A stretch of 64,000 nucleotides of DNA from Trebonia sp963795335 (GTDB lineage Bacteria > Actinomycetota > Actinomycetes > Streptosporangiales > Streptosporangiaceae): positions 186,001 to 250,000 of the forward strand of contig CAWCHI010000016.1 in assembly GCA_963795335.1 (NCBI GenBank), read 5' to 3'. Position 1 is the first letter of the stretch, and each line of letters starts with the position of its first letter. Below are positions 1 to 8,641 of the stretch, in pieces. The notes beneath the pieces are model-generated. The model did no database searches. It saw only the letters and a list, made by a program, of their open reading frames with translations, and had not been told where the DNA came from. Both the position numbers and the translations under genes were made by a program.

Positions 1-592
1 GGTCGCGCCCGGCCCGGCTGGCGATGGTGGCGATCTCCAGGTCGGCTGCGGCCGGGTCGGCCAGGGCCGCCAGCTGCCGGGCTACCCCGTCGTAGAGCTC
101 GCGTTCGGCCCGCAGGCTGGCGAGCGCGGCCGCGTGCTGTCGCCGGGCCTGCTCCAGCAGGTCGCTCGCCCGCCGCTTGGCGCTGGTGACCGGGCTCGGG
201 TCGGGTCGCGCAGCTGCGTCGGCGCGGGCGCCAGCCAGGCCGGCCTGGTTCGCGTCCGGCCCGGCCGGGTCCGGGCCAGGCGCGAACGGGTCAGGCGGCG
301 CGTCCGGGACCGCCGGGACGCCGGAGAGCTGGCGCGTGGCCGCGCCGTGCAGCGCCGCCCAGCGGTTGCGCGCGTTGTGCACCGGGCTGCCGCCCGTCTC
401 GGGCGGGTCGGCCTGCAGGCAGTATTCCTTCTGACGGCCCGATCCCGACACCCGCCCGGGCGCCCGCGGCCGCCGGCAACCCGGCCAGATGCAGCGGTCG
501 GCGGCCGGGACGGCCGCGCGGGGAGCCGCGGGCGGGGCGTCCTGGCCGGCCGGGACGACGTCGCCAGGGCCGGCTTCGGCCTGGTCACTCAC
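1..592 (-). CDS. Hypothetical protein with Cys/His cluster, C-terminus off the window
   Basis: The frame runs on the minus strand from a GTG at 592 and leaves the window open, so the C-terminus is missing. At least 197 residues are visible. Residues 34-72 hold Cys34, Cys39, Cys58 and His72, a spacing that could bind one zinc. A Pro/Ala-rich linker follows, and from about residue 145 there is an Arg/Ala/Leu-rich stretch with coiled-coil character (RRASDLLEQARRQHAAALAS). I do not recognise the family. A DNA-associated role is only a guess from the Cys/His cluster and the coiled coil. The other frames here are rich in Arg and Pro, as expected for shadow frames. An AT-rich tract at 601-660 just upstream is the likely promoter region. 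Confidence 0.6.
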   Translation of the reverse strand, partial: MSDQAEAGPGDVVPAGQDAPPAAPRAAVPAADRCIWPGCRRPRAPGRVSGSGRQKEYCLQADPPETGGSPVHNARNRWAALHGAATRQLSGVPAVPDAPPDPFAPGPDPAGPDANQAGLAGARADAAARPDPSPVTSAKRRASDLLEQARRQHAAALASLRAERELYDGVARQLAALADPAAADLEIATIASRAGRD

Positions 593-722
593 GGTGAGTG
601 AATCTATCAGCTGCCACGGAATGAATAAATAGATAAAAAGAAAATGGCAAGGTGACCTGCCGGGGGACCCGGCCCGGCCGGTTCCCCCGGGGCCCCGCGG
701 GCCAGCGACTGATCCGCCCGGG

Positions 723-1295
723 CTATGAGAGCGCGGCGTCGAGCAGCGTCTCCGCCGCGGTCCGGGCGGCCACGGCCGCCGACGGGTCGCGATCCAGCCG
801 CCGCGACAGGAATGAGCCGTCGTAGACCATCTGCAGCTGCTGCGCGAGGGTGGCCGGGTCGGGCGCTCCGGCCTCCCGGGCCAGGCCGGTCAGCAGGCCG
901 CGGAGCCAGCCGCGGTAGTTGTCGGTGGCGCGGGAAACGCCCTCGCCGGGGGACTCGGCACTGGCGCTGACGAACGGGCAGCCGCGGAAGGTCGGCTCAC
1001 TGAACTGCTCGGCCTGCGCCTCGAACACGCCAAGCAGCCTGTCCCGCGGGTCGGTGTAGCGCTCCAGGGAGCGGGTGATGCGCGCCGCCGCCGCCGCGTG
1101 GCGCCCCTCGAGGTAGGCCCGGACCAGCTCGTCCTTGCTGCCAAAGGTGTTGTAGAGGGACGCCTTGGCCACCCCGGCCCGGTCGATGACCCGGTCGATG
1201 CCGACGGTGTGCACGCCCTCGGCGTAGAACAGCTCGTTGGCCGCTTCCAGCAGCCGCTCCCGGGCCGACGCGCCGGCCGCTGTCTTCGCTGCCAT
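723..1295 (-). CDS. TetR/AcrR family transcriptional regulator
   Basis: 190 residues, normal TetR length. The N-terminal helix-turn-helix covers about residues 10-56, with the family pattern ANELFYAEGVHTVGIDRVI then GVAKASLYNTFGSKDELV. The rest is the helical ligand-binding domain, including the RGCPFVSASAE segment seen in regulators of drug and solvent efflux. The gene lies just downstream of an MFS transporter on the same strand and has its own upstream site at 1311-1326. That site resembles the two in front of the transporter, so I infer it represses both genes. The ligand is unknown. Confidence 0.9.
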   Translation of the reverse strand: MAAKTAAGASARERLLEAANELFYAEGVHTVGIDRVIDRAGVAKASLYNTFGSKDELVRAYLEGRHAAAAARITRSLERYTDPRDRLLGVFEAQAEQFSEPTFRGCPFVSASAESPGEGVSRATDNYRGWLRGLLTGLAREAGAPDPATLAQQLQMVYDGSFLSRRLDRDPSAAVAARTAAETLLDAALS

Positions 1296-1310
1296 CGCCG
1301 ATCACCTCTC

Positions 1311-1326
1311 TAGACTGACCTGTCTG
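1311..1326. promoter_or_regulatory. Probable TetR operator (autoregulatory)
   Basis: An AGAC / GTCT inverted repeat lies 16 bases upstream of the TetR start. It matches the TAGAC...GTCTA arms of the two palindromes at 2810-2861 in front of the MFS gene. Binding is inferred from this repetition and position. Confidence 0.5.
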
Positions 1327-1394
1327 TTCCTAGCATACGCGGGCCGCGCCTGCGCCGGGAAGCCGCCTGACTATCCCGCCCCGGTCGGCCGGGC

Positions 1395-2783
1395 TCAGCG
1401 GACCTGCGGGTCGCGCCCCGGCTCGGCCGCCGGGCTCAGCGATCCCGCTCGGCCGGACTGGCGCCGGGCCCGGCCGAGGACGGCCAGGGCGATGGCGCCC
1501 AGCGCGATCAGCGCGATCCCGTAGTCCCGGGCCGCGCCGTCCAGCCCGGCGCCGTGCACCGCCAGGAAGCCGGCCGCCACCGCGGGAACCCCCATGCCGA
1601 GGTAGGAGATGACAAACAGCAGGGACAGGACCCCGGCCCGCTCGTGCGGCGCCGCCGCCGGGACGACGGTGCGGATCCCGCCCTGGAAGCCGCTGCCGAA
1701 CCCGATGCCGCTGACCAGGGTGCCGGCGAAGAACAGCGGGGCCGACCCGGTGCCGAGCGCGACCAGCGTGATCGTGACCCCGGCCATCAGGGCGATCACC
1801 CCGGTCGCCATCACCGTGCCTGCCCCGGCGCCCCGCAGCAGGTAGACCGATGCCACCGCGGTGAGCGCGAGCAGGGCGAGGGAGGCCCCGCCCAGGACGA
1901 CGTTGGCCGAGCCGGTCAGCGACTGGACCAGGGCCGGGCCGAGCGCCCCGTACAGGCCCGCGAGGGCCCACACCGCGAACAGCACCGGCGCCGCGGCCAG
2001 CACCTGGCCGCGGACCCCGCGCGGCAGCCGGATCTCGGGGACCAGCGCCGCGGCCGGGATCCGGGTGGTGCTGACCGTCTCCCGCAGCAGCGCCACGCCT
2101 AGCGCCTGGACCGCGAAGACCCCCGCCAGCACCAGGTAGATCAGGTGCGTGGGGGCGGGGAGGAACTGAACGAACAGCGCCGAGACGAAGGCGCCGGTGC
2201 CGGTGCCGAGGCCGGGCGACAGCGCGTTGGCGAGGGCGCCGCGCTCCCGGCTGACGTCGAGCAGCCCGGCTCCGATGGCACCGAGCGCTGCTCCGGTCGA
2301 CAGGCCCTGGATCACCCGGGCGGCGGTCAGTTCGCCGATCCCGCCCGCGGTCGCGTACACCACCATGGCCGCCACCTGGACGACGAGGGCACCCAGCAGC
2401 ACCGGACGCCGGCAGGCGTAGTCCGACAGGCGTCCCGCGACCAGCAGCATGCTCAGCACGGCGACCGCGTAGACGCCGAACACGATCGTCGTCGTGATGG
2501 GGCTGAAGCCCCACTCTCGCTGGTAGACCGCGTACAGCGGGGTCGGGGCGGCCGACGCGGCCAGCAGCGACACAATCAGCGACGACAGCAGCAGCAGGGC
2601 AGGCTCGCCGGATATCCGCGGCCGCCGTTCCGGTCCCGCGAGCGGGTCTGGCGGCAGGCCGCCCGGATCCTCCCGGCGGCCCGTCAGGGTCCGCACGGCC
2701 GTGTCCTCGCCCCCGCCGCTGTGCGCTGGCGTGGCGGCGGTCCTGGCGGCGGCCAGCCCGGCCGTCCGCTGACTCTGGTTCAT
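1395..2783 (-). CDS. MFS transporter, probable drug exporter
   Basis: 462 residues. A soluble, Pro/Gly-rich N-terminus of about 60 residues precedes roughly twelve hydrophobic segments. The loop between segments 2 and 3 carries GRLSDYACRRPVLLGA, the MFS motif A (G-x-x-x-D-x-x-x-R-R). No substrate-binding residues can be assigned. The start is the ATG at 2783. Two TetR-type palindromes lie within 80 bases upstream and the TetR gene follows directly, a common arrangement for inducible efflux pumps. Export of a toxic small molecule is inferred from this context only. Confidence 0.85.
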   Translation of the reverse strand: MNQSQRTAGLAAARTAATPAHSGGGEDTAVRTLTGRREDPGGLPPDPLAGPERRPRISGEPALLLLSSLIVSLLAASAAPTPLYAVYQREWGFSPITTTIVFGVYAVAVLSMLLVAGRLSDYACRRPVLLGALVVQVAAMVVYATAGGIGELTAARVIQGLSTGAALGAIGAGLLDVSRERGALANALSPGLGTGTGAFVSALFVQFLPAPTHLIYLVLAGVFAVQALGVALLRETVSTTRIPAAALVPEIRLPRGVRGQVLAAAPVLFAVWALAGLYGALGPALVQSLTGSANVVLGGASLALLALTAVASVYLLRGAGAGTVMATGVIALMAGVTITLVALGTGSAPLFFAGTLVSGIGFGSGFQGGIRTVVPAAAPHERAGVLSLLFVISYLGMGVPAVAAGFLAVHGAGLDGAARDYGIALIALGAIALAVLGRARRQSGRAGSLSPAAEPGRDPQVR

Positions 2784-2809
2784 GGCGACTCCAGGTCCCA
2801 GTAGTTGGG

Positions 2810-2861
2810 TAGACCAGTCTGTCTATCCATCGCCACGATTAGACCAGAACGGTCTGTCTAA
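2810..2861. promoter_or_regulatory. Two TetR-type operators in the MFS promoter
   Basis: Site 1 (2810-2825) reads TAGAC, six bases, GTCTA. Site 2 (2839-2861) has outer arms TTAGAC / GTCTAA and an inner AGACC / GGTCT repeat. Both lie just upstream of the MFS start at 2783 and match the site before the TetR gene. They are the likely binding sites of the regulator at 723-1295. Confidence 0.6.
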
Positions 2862-2937
2862 TGCAAGCGCGCTGGCCGGCGACGGGGAGAGGCATGAAGG
2901 CGCGGCGGCTCTCGTCCGGGCGCCCCCCGGCGCCGGG

Positions 2938-3801
2938 TTAGCGCAGCGACAAGTCGCGCACCGGGTGACGGCGGGCGGCGCGGGCCGCCCACCGGCCGTC
3001 GTGGTACCGCACGTCGATCGGGTGCTCGAACGCGGCCGAAACGTTGCCCGAGGTGATCGCCTCGGGGGCCGGGCCGGCCGCGACGACCTGGCCCCCGGCC
3101 AGCAGCAGGGCGTGCGTGGTCGACGAGGGGAGTTCCTCCAGGTGGTGCGTCACCAGGACCGACGCGACCTCCGGGTGGGTCTCGGTGAGCAGGTCGATCG
3201 CCTCGAGCAGTTGCTCCCGGGCGGCGATGTCGAGGCCGGTCGACGGCTCGTCCAGCAGCAGCAGCCGGGGCTGGCCGATCAGCGCCCGGGCGATGAGGAC
3301 GCGGCCGCGCTCACCCTGCGACAGCACGTTCCACCGGGCGGCGGCCTTGTGGCCCAGCCCGAGCTGCTCGATCAGCGCGTCGGCCCTGCTGGCCTCCCCG
3401 GCCGCCGGCCGCCAGCGCGGCGCCGTCTCGATCGTGCCAGTCAGCCCGGTGAGCACGATGTCGCGCACCGGCAGCGGCGAGCGCAGCGGGTGACGCGGGT
3501 TGACGTGCCCGATCGACCGGCGCAGCGCCTGCAGCTCGACCCGGCCGAGCTGCTCGCCCAGGACGCGGACGGTTCCCGTCGTGGGATGGGTGACCGCCCC
3601 GCAGAAGCCGAGAACGGTGCTCTTGCCCGCGCCGTTGGGCCCGAGCAGGGCCCAGCGCTCACCGGCGTGCACGGTGAAGCTGACCCCGCGGATGATCTCC
3701 TGGCCGTCCCGGCGCCAGGTGACGTCGGCCAGCTCGAGCACGGGGACCGGGCTGGCCGGGGAGTCGTCGTCGGGGAGGGGAGCGAACGCTGGCACACTCA
3801 T
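2938..3801 (-). CDS. ABC transporter ATP-binding protein (orphan)
   Basis: 287 residues from the ATG at 3801; the frame stays open further upstream but without family similarity. Walker A is GPNGAGKST, the signature is LSQGERGRV, Walker B is LLLLDEPS and the H-loop is VLVTHH. The signature (SQGE instead of SGGQ) and the RHPLRSPLPV stretch recall the ModF/YlmA-type stand-alone ATPases. No permease or binding-protein gene is adjacent, so the partner and substrate are unknown. The divergent neighbour is a DUF427 gene about 150 bases away. Confidence 0.85.
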   Translation of the reverse strand: MSVPAFAPLPDDDSPASPVPVLELADVTWRRDGQEIIRGVSFTVHAGERWALLGPNGAGKSTVLGFCGAVTHPTTGTVRVLGEQLGRVELQALRRSIGHVNPRHPLRSPLPVRDIVLTGLTGTIETAPRWRPAAGEASRADALIEQLGLGHKAAARWNVLSQGERGRVLIARALIGQPRLLLLDEPSTGLDIAAREQLLEAIDLLTETHPEVASVLVTHHLEELPSSTTHALLLAGGQVVAAGPAPEAITSGNVSAAFEHPIDVRYHDGRWAARAARRHPVRDLSLR

Positions 3802-3948
3802 CGGGGCGGCGGTCCCTGTCGCAGTCGGCGGGTCGTCAAGAGGTCGAACCAAGAGTTTAGGCGATCCCGGGGCCCCGGGCGACGGCGGAATGGCCCCGGG
3901 GCCGGGCCGGTTAGCGGTACTGACAGTGGCCCACCCGAGGGAGTTCCG

Positions 3949-4329
3949 ATGCCCCGCACCGTCTTGATCCCCGACGCCGCCCACCCCATCACCATCAGCC
4001 CGACCGGCTCGCGGGTAACCGTGCGCGTGGGCGGGACCGAGGTCGCCGCGACCGACAGCGCGCTGTCCCTGGCCGAGGCGGCCTACCCCGTCGTGCAGTA
4101 CATCCCGCTGGCCGACGTGGACCAGTCCCTCCTGGAGCGGACGACCACCCAGACCTACTGCCCGTACAAGGGCGACGCGAGCTACTACAGCCTGACGGTT
4201 CCCGGCGGCGCGGCCGAGACCGACCTGATCTGGACCTACGAGCACCCCTACCCGTCGGTGGCGCCGATCGCCGGGCACGTCGCGTTCTACCCGGACCGGG
4301 CCGAGATCACAGTCGAGCCGGCCCGGTAG
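3949..4329 (+). CDS. DUF427 domain-containing protein
   Basis: 126 residues from the ATG at 3949, behind a GAGGGAG ribosome-binding site. The sequence shows the DUF427 pattern: a small beta-rich domain with VVQYIPLADVD, then TTQTYCPYKGDASYYS, and an ending that says the substrate region folds back (GHVAFYPDR). The function of DUF427 is not established. A second protein with two copies of the domain lies at 57437-58189. The 3' end overlaps the convergent membrane-protein gene by 23 bases. Confidence 0.9.
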   Translation: MPRTVLIPDAAHPITISPTGSRVTVRVGGTEVAATDSALSLAEAAYPVVQYIPLADVDQSLLERTTTQTYCPYKGDASYYSLTVPGGAAETDLIWTYEHPYPSVAPIAGHVAFYPDRAEITVEPAR

Positions 4330-4756
4330 GCATCCAGTGCGGCCCGGTGGCGCCGTCGCCGGCCCTTAACCCGGCGTCCGCTCGGTCCCGCCGGTCATGG
4401 GGCCGGGTGCCGGCTGCCCCGCAGGGAGCGGGCTGACGCCCGCCGCCCGGGGCGAGTTCCAGGCGCTCGGCGCCGAGCCCGATGTTGACGCCGGCGCCGT
4501 AGGCGGTGACACCGGCCAAAGTGGTGGCCAGCGCGGTTCCCAGCACGAGGCTCACGCCCTGCTCGGCGCTGAGGCCACCGGAGACCCAGAACGCGGAGTA
4601 CACGGCCATGCCCGCGGCTCCCACCGCGGCCACCAGCCAGCCGAGCCAGCGCAAGAGCTTCGCCACCTGGCGGGCCCGCTCAACTTCCACCGAGATTGCC
4701 TCCGGGTCCCTCATGCCGCCCCCGCCGCCTGGCCCGGGTTCGGTCCTGTTAGTCAT
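4307..4756 (-). CDS. Small membrane protein, unknown function
   Basis: 149 residues from the ATG at 4756. After a Gly/Pro-rich start and a charged segment there are two hydrophobic helices at about residues 37-59 and 65-90 (LGWLVAAVGAAGMAVYSAF and SLVLGTALATTLAGVTAYG). The Arg/Gly/Pro-rich tail from about residue 100 has low complexity. It could be a frame that simply stays open in GC-rich DNA, because it overlaps the convergent DUF427 gene by 23 bases. No family is recognised. Confidence 0.6.
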   Translation of the reverse strand: MTNRTEPGPGGGGGMRDPEAISVEVERARQVAKLLRWLGWLVAAVGAAGMAVYSAFWVSGGLSAEQGVSLVLGTALATTLAGVTAYGAGVNIGLGAERLELAPGGGRQPAPCGAAGTRPHDRRDRADAGLRAGDGATGPHWMPTGPARL

Positions 4757-4799
4757 GTGAGCCAGGCCTTACGCACCCGGTGAGCGCCGGTGACGGCAC

Positions 4800-5771
4800 T
4801 CAGAAGGGGGCCGTCCCGGCCCGGAAGGCACCCGAGACGTCGCCGGTGAGGCTGATGTCGCCGGGATCGAGCGTCATGACCGGTGCGCCCGGCTCGAAGT
4901 CGAGCTTGTCCAGCTCGGTCCAGATGACGTTGGGGGCCGTGGAGAACTCGAAGTAGTAGCACCGGTTGGTCAGGTCGCACACGGTGCGGTACTCGGTGTC
5001 ATAAACCCCGAAGCCGCTGTAGGGGGCGCCGGCCGGCACCGACGCGTTGCGGGCGATCGCCATTACCCCGGCCACGGCTGCGCGCTCGTCGGGCGGCGCG
5101 GGAAGCAGGGCGGAGAAGTAGCTGGCGCGCTGGAAGCGGTCGCGGGGGTTGACGTTCCCCGGCAGCGGCATGTCGTCGTCGGGATGGGAGAAGTCCAGCT
5201 CCGCCAGCAGGCGCAGCTGCTCGTCGTAGGGCGGGTCGTTGGTCATGACGCGGTACTGACGCCCGTGGTGCACGACCGGCTTGCCGTCCAGGTGCTCGAT
5301 GATCGCCGAGTCCCCGGTGGCGTCCTCCAGGGCCAGGTGCACCGTCGCCCTCGTGCCCTTGACCTCCATCATGACCACCTGGACCGCATCGAGCCGCGCC
5401 AGGGCCTCACCGACGGTCGCGGCCTGGTCCAGCGCGTACTGCGCCCACAGCCCGGCCTGCAGGCCGGGCACCTCCGGGTCGCGCTCCCCGAAGTCGGTCG
5501 CCTCGAGGTACAGCAGGTGCGCGGCCAGCCCGCGCTCGTTGATGCCGTCGACCACGCCGCCGCCCTGGAACGTGGTGACCACCGTACCGTGGGCTGACGC
5601 CCAGCTCAGGGCGTTGCCCGTCACCACCCGCTTCCCGGCGGCGACGCCGCCGTCATGGCGGGTCCCGCGCGGGAACACCGTCAGCACCGGCTCCGTCGGC
5701 TCGGGCCAGTCCGTCGTCCGGCTCGCTACGACCGCGACCTTGTTGTCATTCCACAGGATTCGAGTACACAT
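4800..5771 (-). CDS. Choloylglycine hydrolase / penicillin V acylase family Ntn-hydrolase
   Basis: 323 residues. I place the start at the ATG at 5771, although the frame is open 13 codons further upstream, because it gives MCTRILW. Removal of Met would expose Cys2, the N-terminal nucleophile of the linear-amide C-N hydrolase family. Other family features follow: an early Arg (SRTTDWPEP), a Trp/Asn segment near NALSWASAHG, and NDPPYDEQL, the usual Asn region of the oxyanion site. A GGGGG ribosome-binding site precedes this start. There is no signal peptide, so a cytoplasmic enzyme cleaving an amide bond is likely (bile salt, penicillin V or acyl-homoserine lactone type). The substrate cannot be told from sequence. 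Confidence 0.88.
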   Translation of the reverse strand: MCTRILWNDNKVAVVASRTTDWPEPTEPVLTVFPRGTRHDGGVAAGKRVVTGNALSWASAHGTVVTTFQGGGVVDGINERGLAAHLLYLEATDFGERDPEVPGLQAGLWAQYALDQAATVGEALARLDAVQVVMMEVKGTRATVHLALEDATGDSAIIEHLDGKPVVHHGRQYRVMTNDPPYDEQLRLLAELDFSHPDDDMPLPGNVNPRDRFQRASYFSALLPAPPDERAAVAGVMAIARNASVPAGAPYSGFGVYDTEYRTVCDLTNRCYYFEFSTAPNVIWTELDKLDFEPGAPVMTLDPGDISLTGDVSGAFRAGTAPF

Positions 5772-6187
5772 GCTGACCCCCGCAGGTAGAGGCGCCTCCC
5801 CCCGCGCCATCTACCCGGCCCCCCTGCCCGCCGAACCTGGCCCACCTCCTGACCAGCGAATTGTCCGCGTCACCGGCCGATCAGCAGTATCGACTTATCG
5901 ACAGATCGATAAGTCGCCAGCCGGCGGCCGCAGGCCCGGCTGAGGAGCGCGACGGTCCCCGCCGTGTGCGGCGGCATGGTTCAGGTGGTGAGGATTCCTC
6001 GGCGCCGCCACTGCCTCACGTCCGTCCACAGCGAATTTCCGGTCGCGAAGCCACGGCTAGAACGGGACAGGACTCGCGACCGGGCCGAATGCGCCGCCCC
6101 AGGTGACCCGTTTGGCGTGGAATCTCCAAACTGTGCCTTTTGCTAAGTTCCGTTTGGGCGGCCTCGGGGCGCGGGTAGCTTCGGCGG
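5772..6187. other. Intergenic region with one strong palindrome
   Basis: This 416-base divergent region lies between the Ntn-hydrolase and the first membrane protein. I see no supported gene. The only clear structure is the inverted repeat at 5891-5916. Confidence 0.5.
5891..5916. promoter_or_regulatory. Perfect 10-base inverted repeat, probable operator
   Basis: The arms CGACTTATCG (5891-5900) and CGATAAGTCG (5907-5916) are exact reverse complements separated by six bases. The repeat lies about 120 bases upstream of the Ntn-hydrolase start and is more AT-rich than its surroundings. No regulator gene is adjacent. Confidence 0.5.
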
Positions 6188-8053
6188 GTGGGAGCGATGA
6201 GCGGGGTGACGCGCGCGCCGGCGGCGGTGGAGGGGCCCCGGGCAGCGGGGCGGGGCCGGTGGGCCTGGGCGGCCGGCACAGTCCTCGCCGGCGTGCTCTT
6301 GATGTTCTGCTACCTTCGCGTCTCCGGGGCGACCCAGGTGAACTCCGACGGCGCCGGCCTGGTCCTCGAGGCGCAGTCGGTCCTGCACGGCAACCTCCTG
6401 CTGCACGGCTGGTGGGCGACCGACGTGACCTTCTACACCACTGAGGTGCCCGAGTACGTGGTGGTGACCGCGCTCTCGGGGGTGCGACCGGAGGTCGTCC
6501 ATATCTGCTCCGCGCTCACCTACACGCTGGTGGTGCTGCTGGCCGCCTGGGTCGCCCGGGGCCGGGCGCGGGGGGCCGAAGGCGTCGTCCGGGCGCTGCT
6601 GGCGGGCGCGGTCATCCTCGCCCCCCAGCCGGACGGCCCGACCCAGGTGCTGCTGGGCAGCCCGGATCACATCGGCTCGGCCGTCCCCATCCTGGTGCTG
6701 TTGCTGCTGCTGGACTGGGCCCGGGCACGCTGGTGGGTCCCGGTCGCGGCCGGGGTACTGCTGGCCTGGAGCATTGTCGGCGACCCGCTCATCGAGGTGG
6801 CCGGGGCCGCCCCGCTGGCCCTGGCCTGCCTGATCCGGGCCGCCCGGCTGGTGTGGCCACGGCGGCGCGAGCTGGACCCGGTCACCGCCCAGTCGGTCCC
6901 GCCCCCGCGCGCGGGGGAATCCGCGGCCGCTGGCCAGCCTTGGTCGGTCCGCTGGGCCTGGTCGACGGCCTGGTACGAGCTGTCACTGGGAGCGGCGGCG
7001 GTCGCTTCGGTGTTCGCCGCGCGGGCAGCCAGCGCCGTCCTGGTCCACCTGGGCGGAGTCCAGACGGCCAAGCCGAGCTACCGGACGCTGCCGCTGCACG
7101 AGATCATCAGCGGGCTCCCGCTGGCCGCCCGCAGCGTGCTGGCCCTGTTCGGCGCGGACTACATCGGCGCGCGCGGGGCCGGGCAGGTCGCGTTCGCCCT
7201 CGTGCACCTCATCGGGGTCGCGGTGGTGCTAGCAGCGGCGGTGCTCGCCGCCTGGCGGCTGGTACGGCCGGGCGGGCGGCTGCGGCCGTGGCGCCAGGCC
7301 ACCCCGGGAGCGACGCCGCCAGCTGACCGGCCGGGCGACCTCATCGCCGACTTCCTGGTGCTCGCGCTCGCGGTGAACTTCGCCGCGTTCCTCGTCGAGG
7401 TGCCCAAGCCCAACATCTACACCGCCCACGAGATCGGTCCGGTCCTGGGACTCGGCGCTGCGCTGGCCGGCCGGGTGCTCGGCGGCCCCGCCGTCGCCGC
7501 CTGGCGGCGCGCCCGCGTGCTGGCCGGCCAGCGGAAGGCGGCGGGCACGCGGGCCTCCTGGACGCGGCTGGGGCGGGCACTGCTGCCCGCCCTGGCGGCC
7601 GGCCTGGCCTGCTACATGGTGCTGCTCGCAATCGCCGTCGCCCACCCGCAGGCGCCGCCGCGCAATGTGGGGCTGACCCAGTGGCTGACCCGGCACCACT
7701 TGCGCTCCGGGCTGGCCCCGTACTGGGAGGCGTCCAGCGTCACGGTTGACTCCGGGGGAGCGGTCCAGGTGCTCGCGGTGACGACCGACGGCTGGCACGG
7801 GCACCTCGCCCCGCAGAAGTGGCAGACCGACGTGCAACTGCCCGCGGCGGGCCAGGCCCCCGCTACCTTCGTGGTCATCTCCCCGGCCGAGAGGGTGACC
7901 CGGGCGAAAGTCGTCGACGCGTTCGGCCAGCCCGATGACACCTACCGCTGGGGTCCGTTCCAGATCTTGACCTGGAAGAAGAACCTGCTGCCGGACCTGG
8001 CCGCCTCGGCCGCCGGGCCCCGCTCGCCGGCCGTCACCGTCCCGCCGCGCTAG
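6188..8053 (+). CDS. Polytopic membrane protein, possible GT-C-type glycosyltransferase (paralogue 1)
   Basis: 621 residues from GTG 6188; an in-frame ATG at 6197 is an alternative start. It has one hydrophobic helix near the N-terminus and then a long loop with NSDGAGLVLEAQ, LLHGWWATDV and FYTTEVPEY. About ten further hydrophobic segments follow, and then a soluble C-terminal domain of about 130 residues. A loop with acidic residues after the first helix, followed by many helices, is how GT-C glycosyltransferases (lipid-linked sugar donors) are built; that assignment is inference. It closely resembles the protein encoded at 9824-11697, for example around AHEIGP and GLGAALAGR. The C-terminal domain ends in WKKNLLPDL, conserved in the paralogue as WHKNLLPAL. 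Confidence 0.75.
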   Translation: MGAMSGVTRAPAAVEGPRAAGRGRWAWAAGTVLAGVLLMFCYLRVSGATQVNSDGAGLVLEAQSVLHGNLLLHGWWATDVTFYTTEVPEYVVVTALSGVRPEVVHICSALTYTLVVLLAAWVARGRARGAEGVVRALLAGAVILAPQPDGPTQVLLGSPDHIGSAVPILVLLLLLDWARARWWVPVAAGVLLAWSIVGDPLIEVAGAAPLALACLIRAARLVWPRRRELDPVTAQSVPPPRAGESAAAGQPWSVRWAWSTAWYELSLGAAAVASVFAARAASAVLVHLGGVQTAKPSYRTLPLHEIISGLPLAARSVLALFGADYIGARGAGQVAFALVHLIGVAVVLAAAVLAAWRLVRPGGRLRPWRQATPGATPPADRPGDLIADFLVLALAVNFAAFLVEVPKPNIYTAHEIGPVLGLGAALAGRVLGGPAVAAWRRARVLAGQRKAAGTRASWTRLGRALLPALAAGLACYMVLLAIAVAHPQAPPRNVGLTQWLTRHHLRSGLAPYWEASSVTVDSGGAVQVLAVTTDGWHGHLAPQKWQTDVQLPAAGQAPATFVVISPAERVTRAKVVDAFGQPDDTYRWGPFQILTWKKNLLPDLAASAAGPRSPAVTVPPR

Positions 8054-8586
8054 CGGCCGTCGCTCGGCTGGGCCGCCTGGCGGTCCTCCCGGGCCCGGCG
8101 AACCCGGTCGCCGGCGAGGATGGAGATGACCGCGCCGAGCACGCCGAGCTGGATGGCGATGTCGGCGACGTCCATCGAGCCGCCGCTGCCGCCGAAGTGG
8201 ATCCAGTCGACGACCCCGCCGCGGCCTAGTCCGGGCGCGCGGAACAGCCGGTCCGACAAGTTGCCGGCCGCGCCACCGAGGACCGCCGCCAGCGACAGTG
8301 CGGTCGCCCGGCCGCGGGCGCGCAGCGCGCAGGCGGCGGCGACCGCGGTGATGGCGAGCGCGGCCAGGGTCACCAGGACCGGGTAACCCGACGCGAGCCC
8401 GCCGCTCGCCCCGGTGTTGCGGACCAGGCGGACCGATACCCAGCCGGAGCCGAACGGGGGATCTGCGGCCAGCACCAGCGACTTGCTGACCTGGTCGGCG
8501 GCCAGCACGGCGACCGCCAGCGCGCCTGTGGCCCAGCGCAGGCCGGCCGACGACCGGATGGCGGCAGCGGACGGGATCAACCCCAC
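8050..8586 (-). CDS. lspA: Lipoprotein signal peptidase (LspA-type)
   Basis: 178 residues from GTG 8586. It shows the signal peptidase II motifs in order: DQVSKSL in the first region, VRNTGASGG (family NTGAAFG), GGAAGNLSDR with the first catalytic Asp, VVDWI, and DVADIAI with the second catalytic Asp. Four hydrophobic segments are visible. The enzyme cleaves prolipoproteins after lipidation in the cytoplasmic membrane. It is somewhat divergent (GASGG for GAAFG), so it may be a second copy rather than the housekeeping enzyme. It overlaps the convergent membrane-protein gene by four bases. Confidence 0.85.
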   Translation of the reverse strand: MGLIPSAAAIRSSAGLRWATGALAVAVLAADQVSKSLVLAADPPFGSGWVSVRLVRNTGASGGLASGYPVLVTLAALAITAVAAACALRARGRATALSLAAVLGGAAGNLSDRLFRAPGLGRGGVVDWIHFGGSGGSMDVADIAIQLGVLGAVISILAGDRVRRAREDRQAAQPSDGR

Positions 8587-8641
8587 GAACCGACCATACC
8601 GCGCCGCCCGGGGCCCGGGGCCGGCGAGGCGGCAGGGTGCG

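Noticed and set aside
82..601. Long open frames on both strands at the left edge
   Set aside because: They are Arg/Pro-rich or Gly/Arg-rich shadow frames of the GTG-started minus-strand gene at 592, with no domain and poor codon-position bias.
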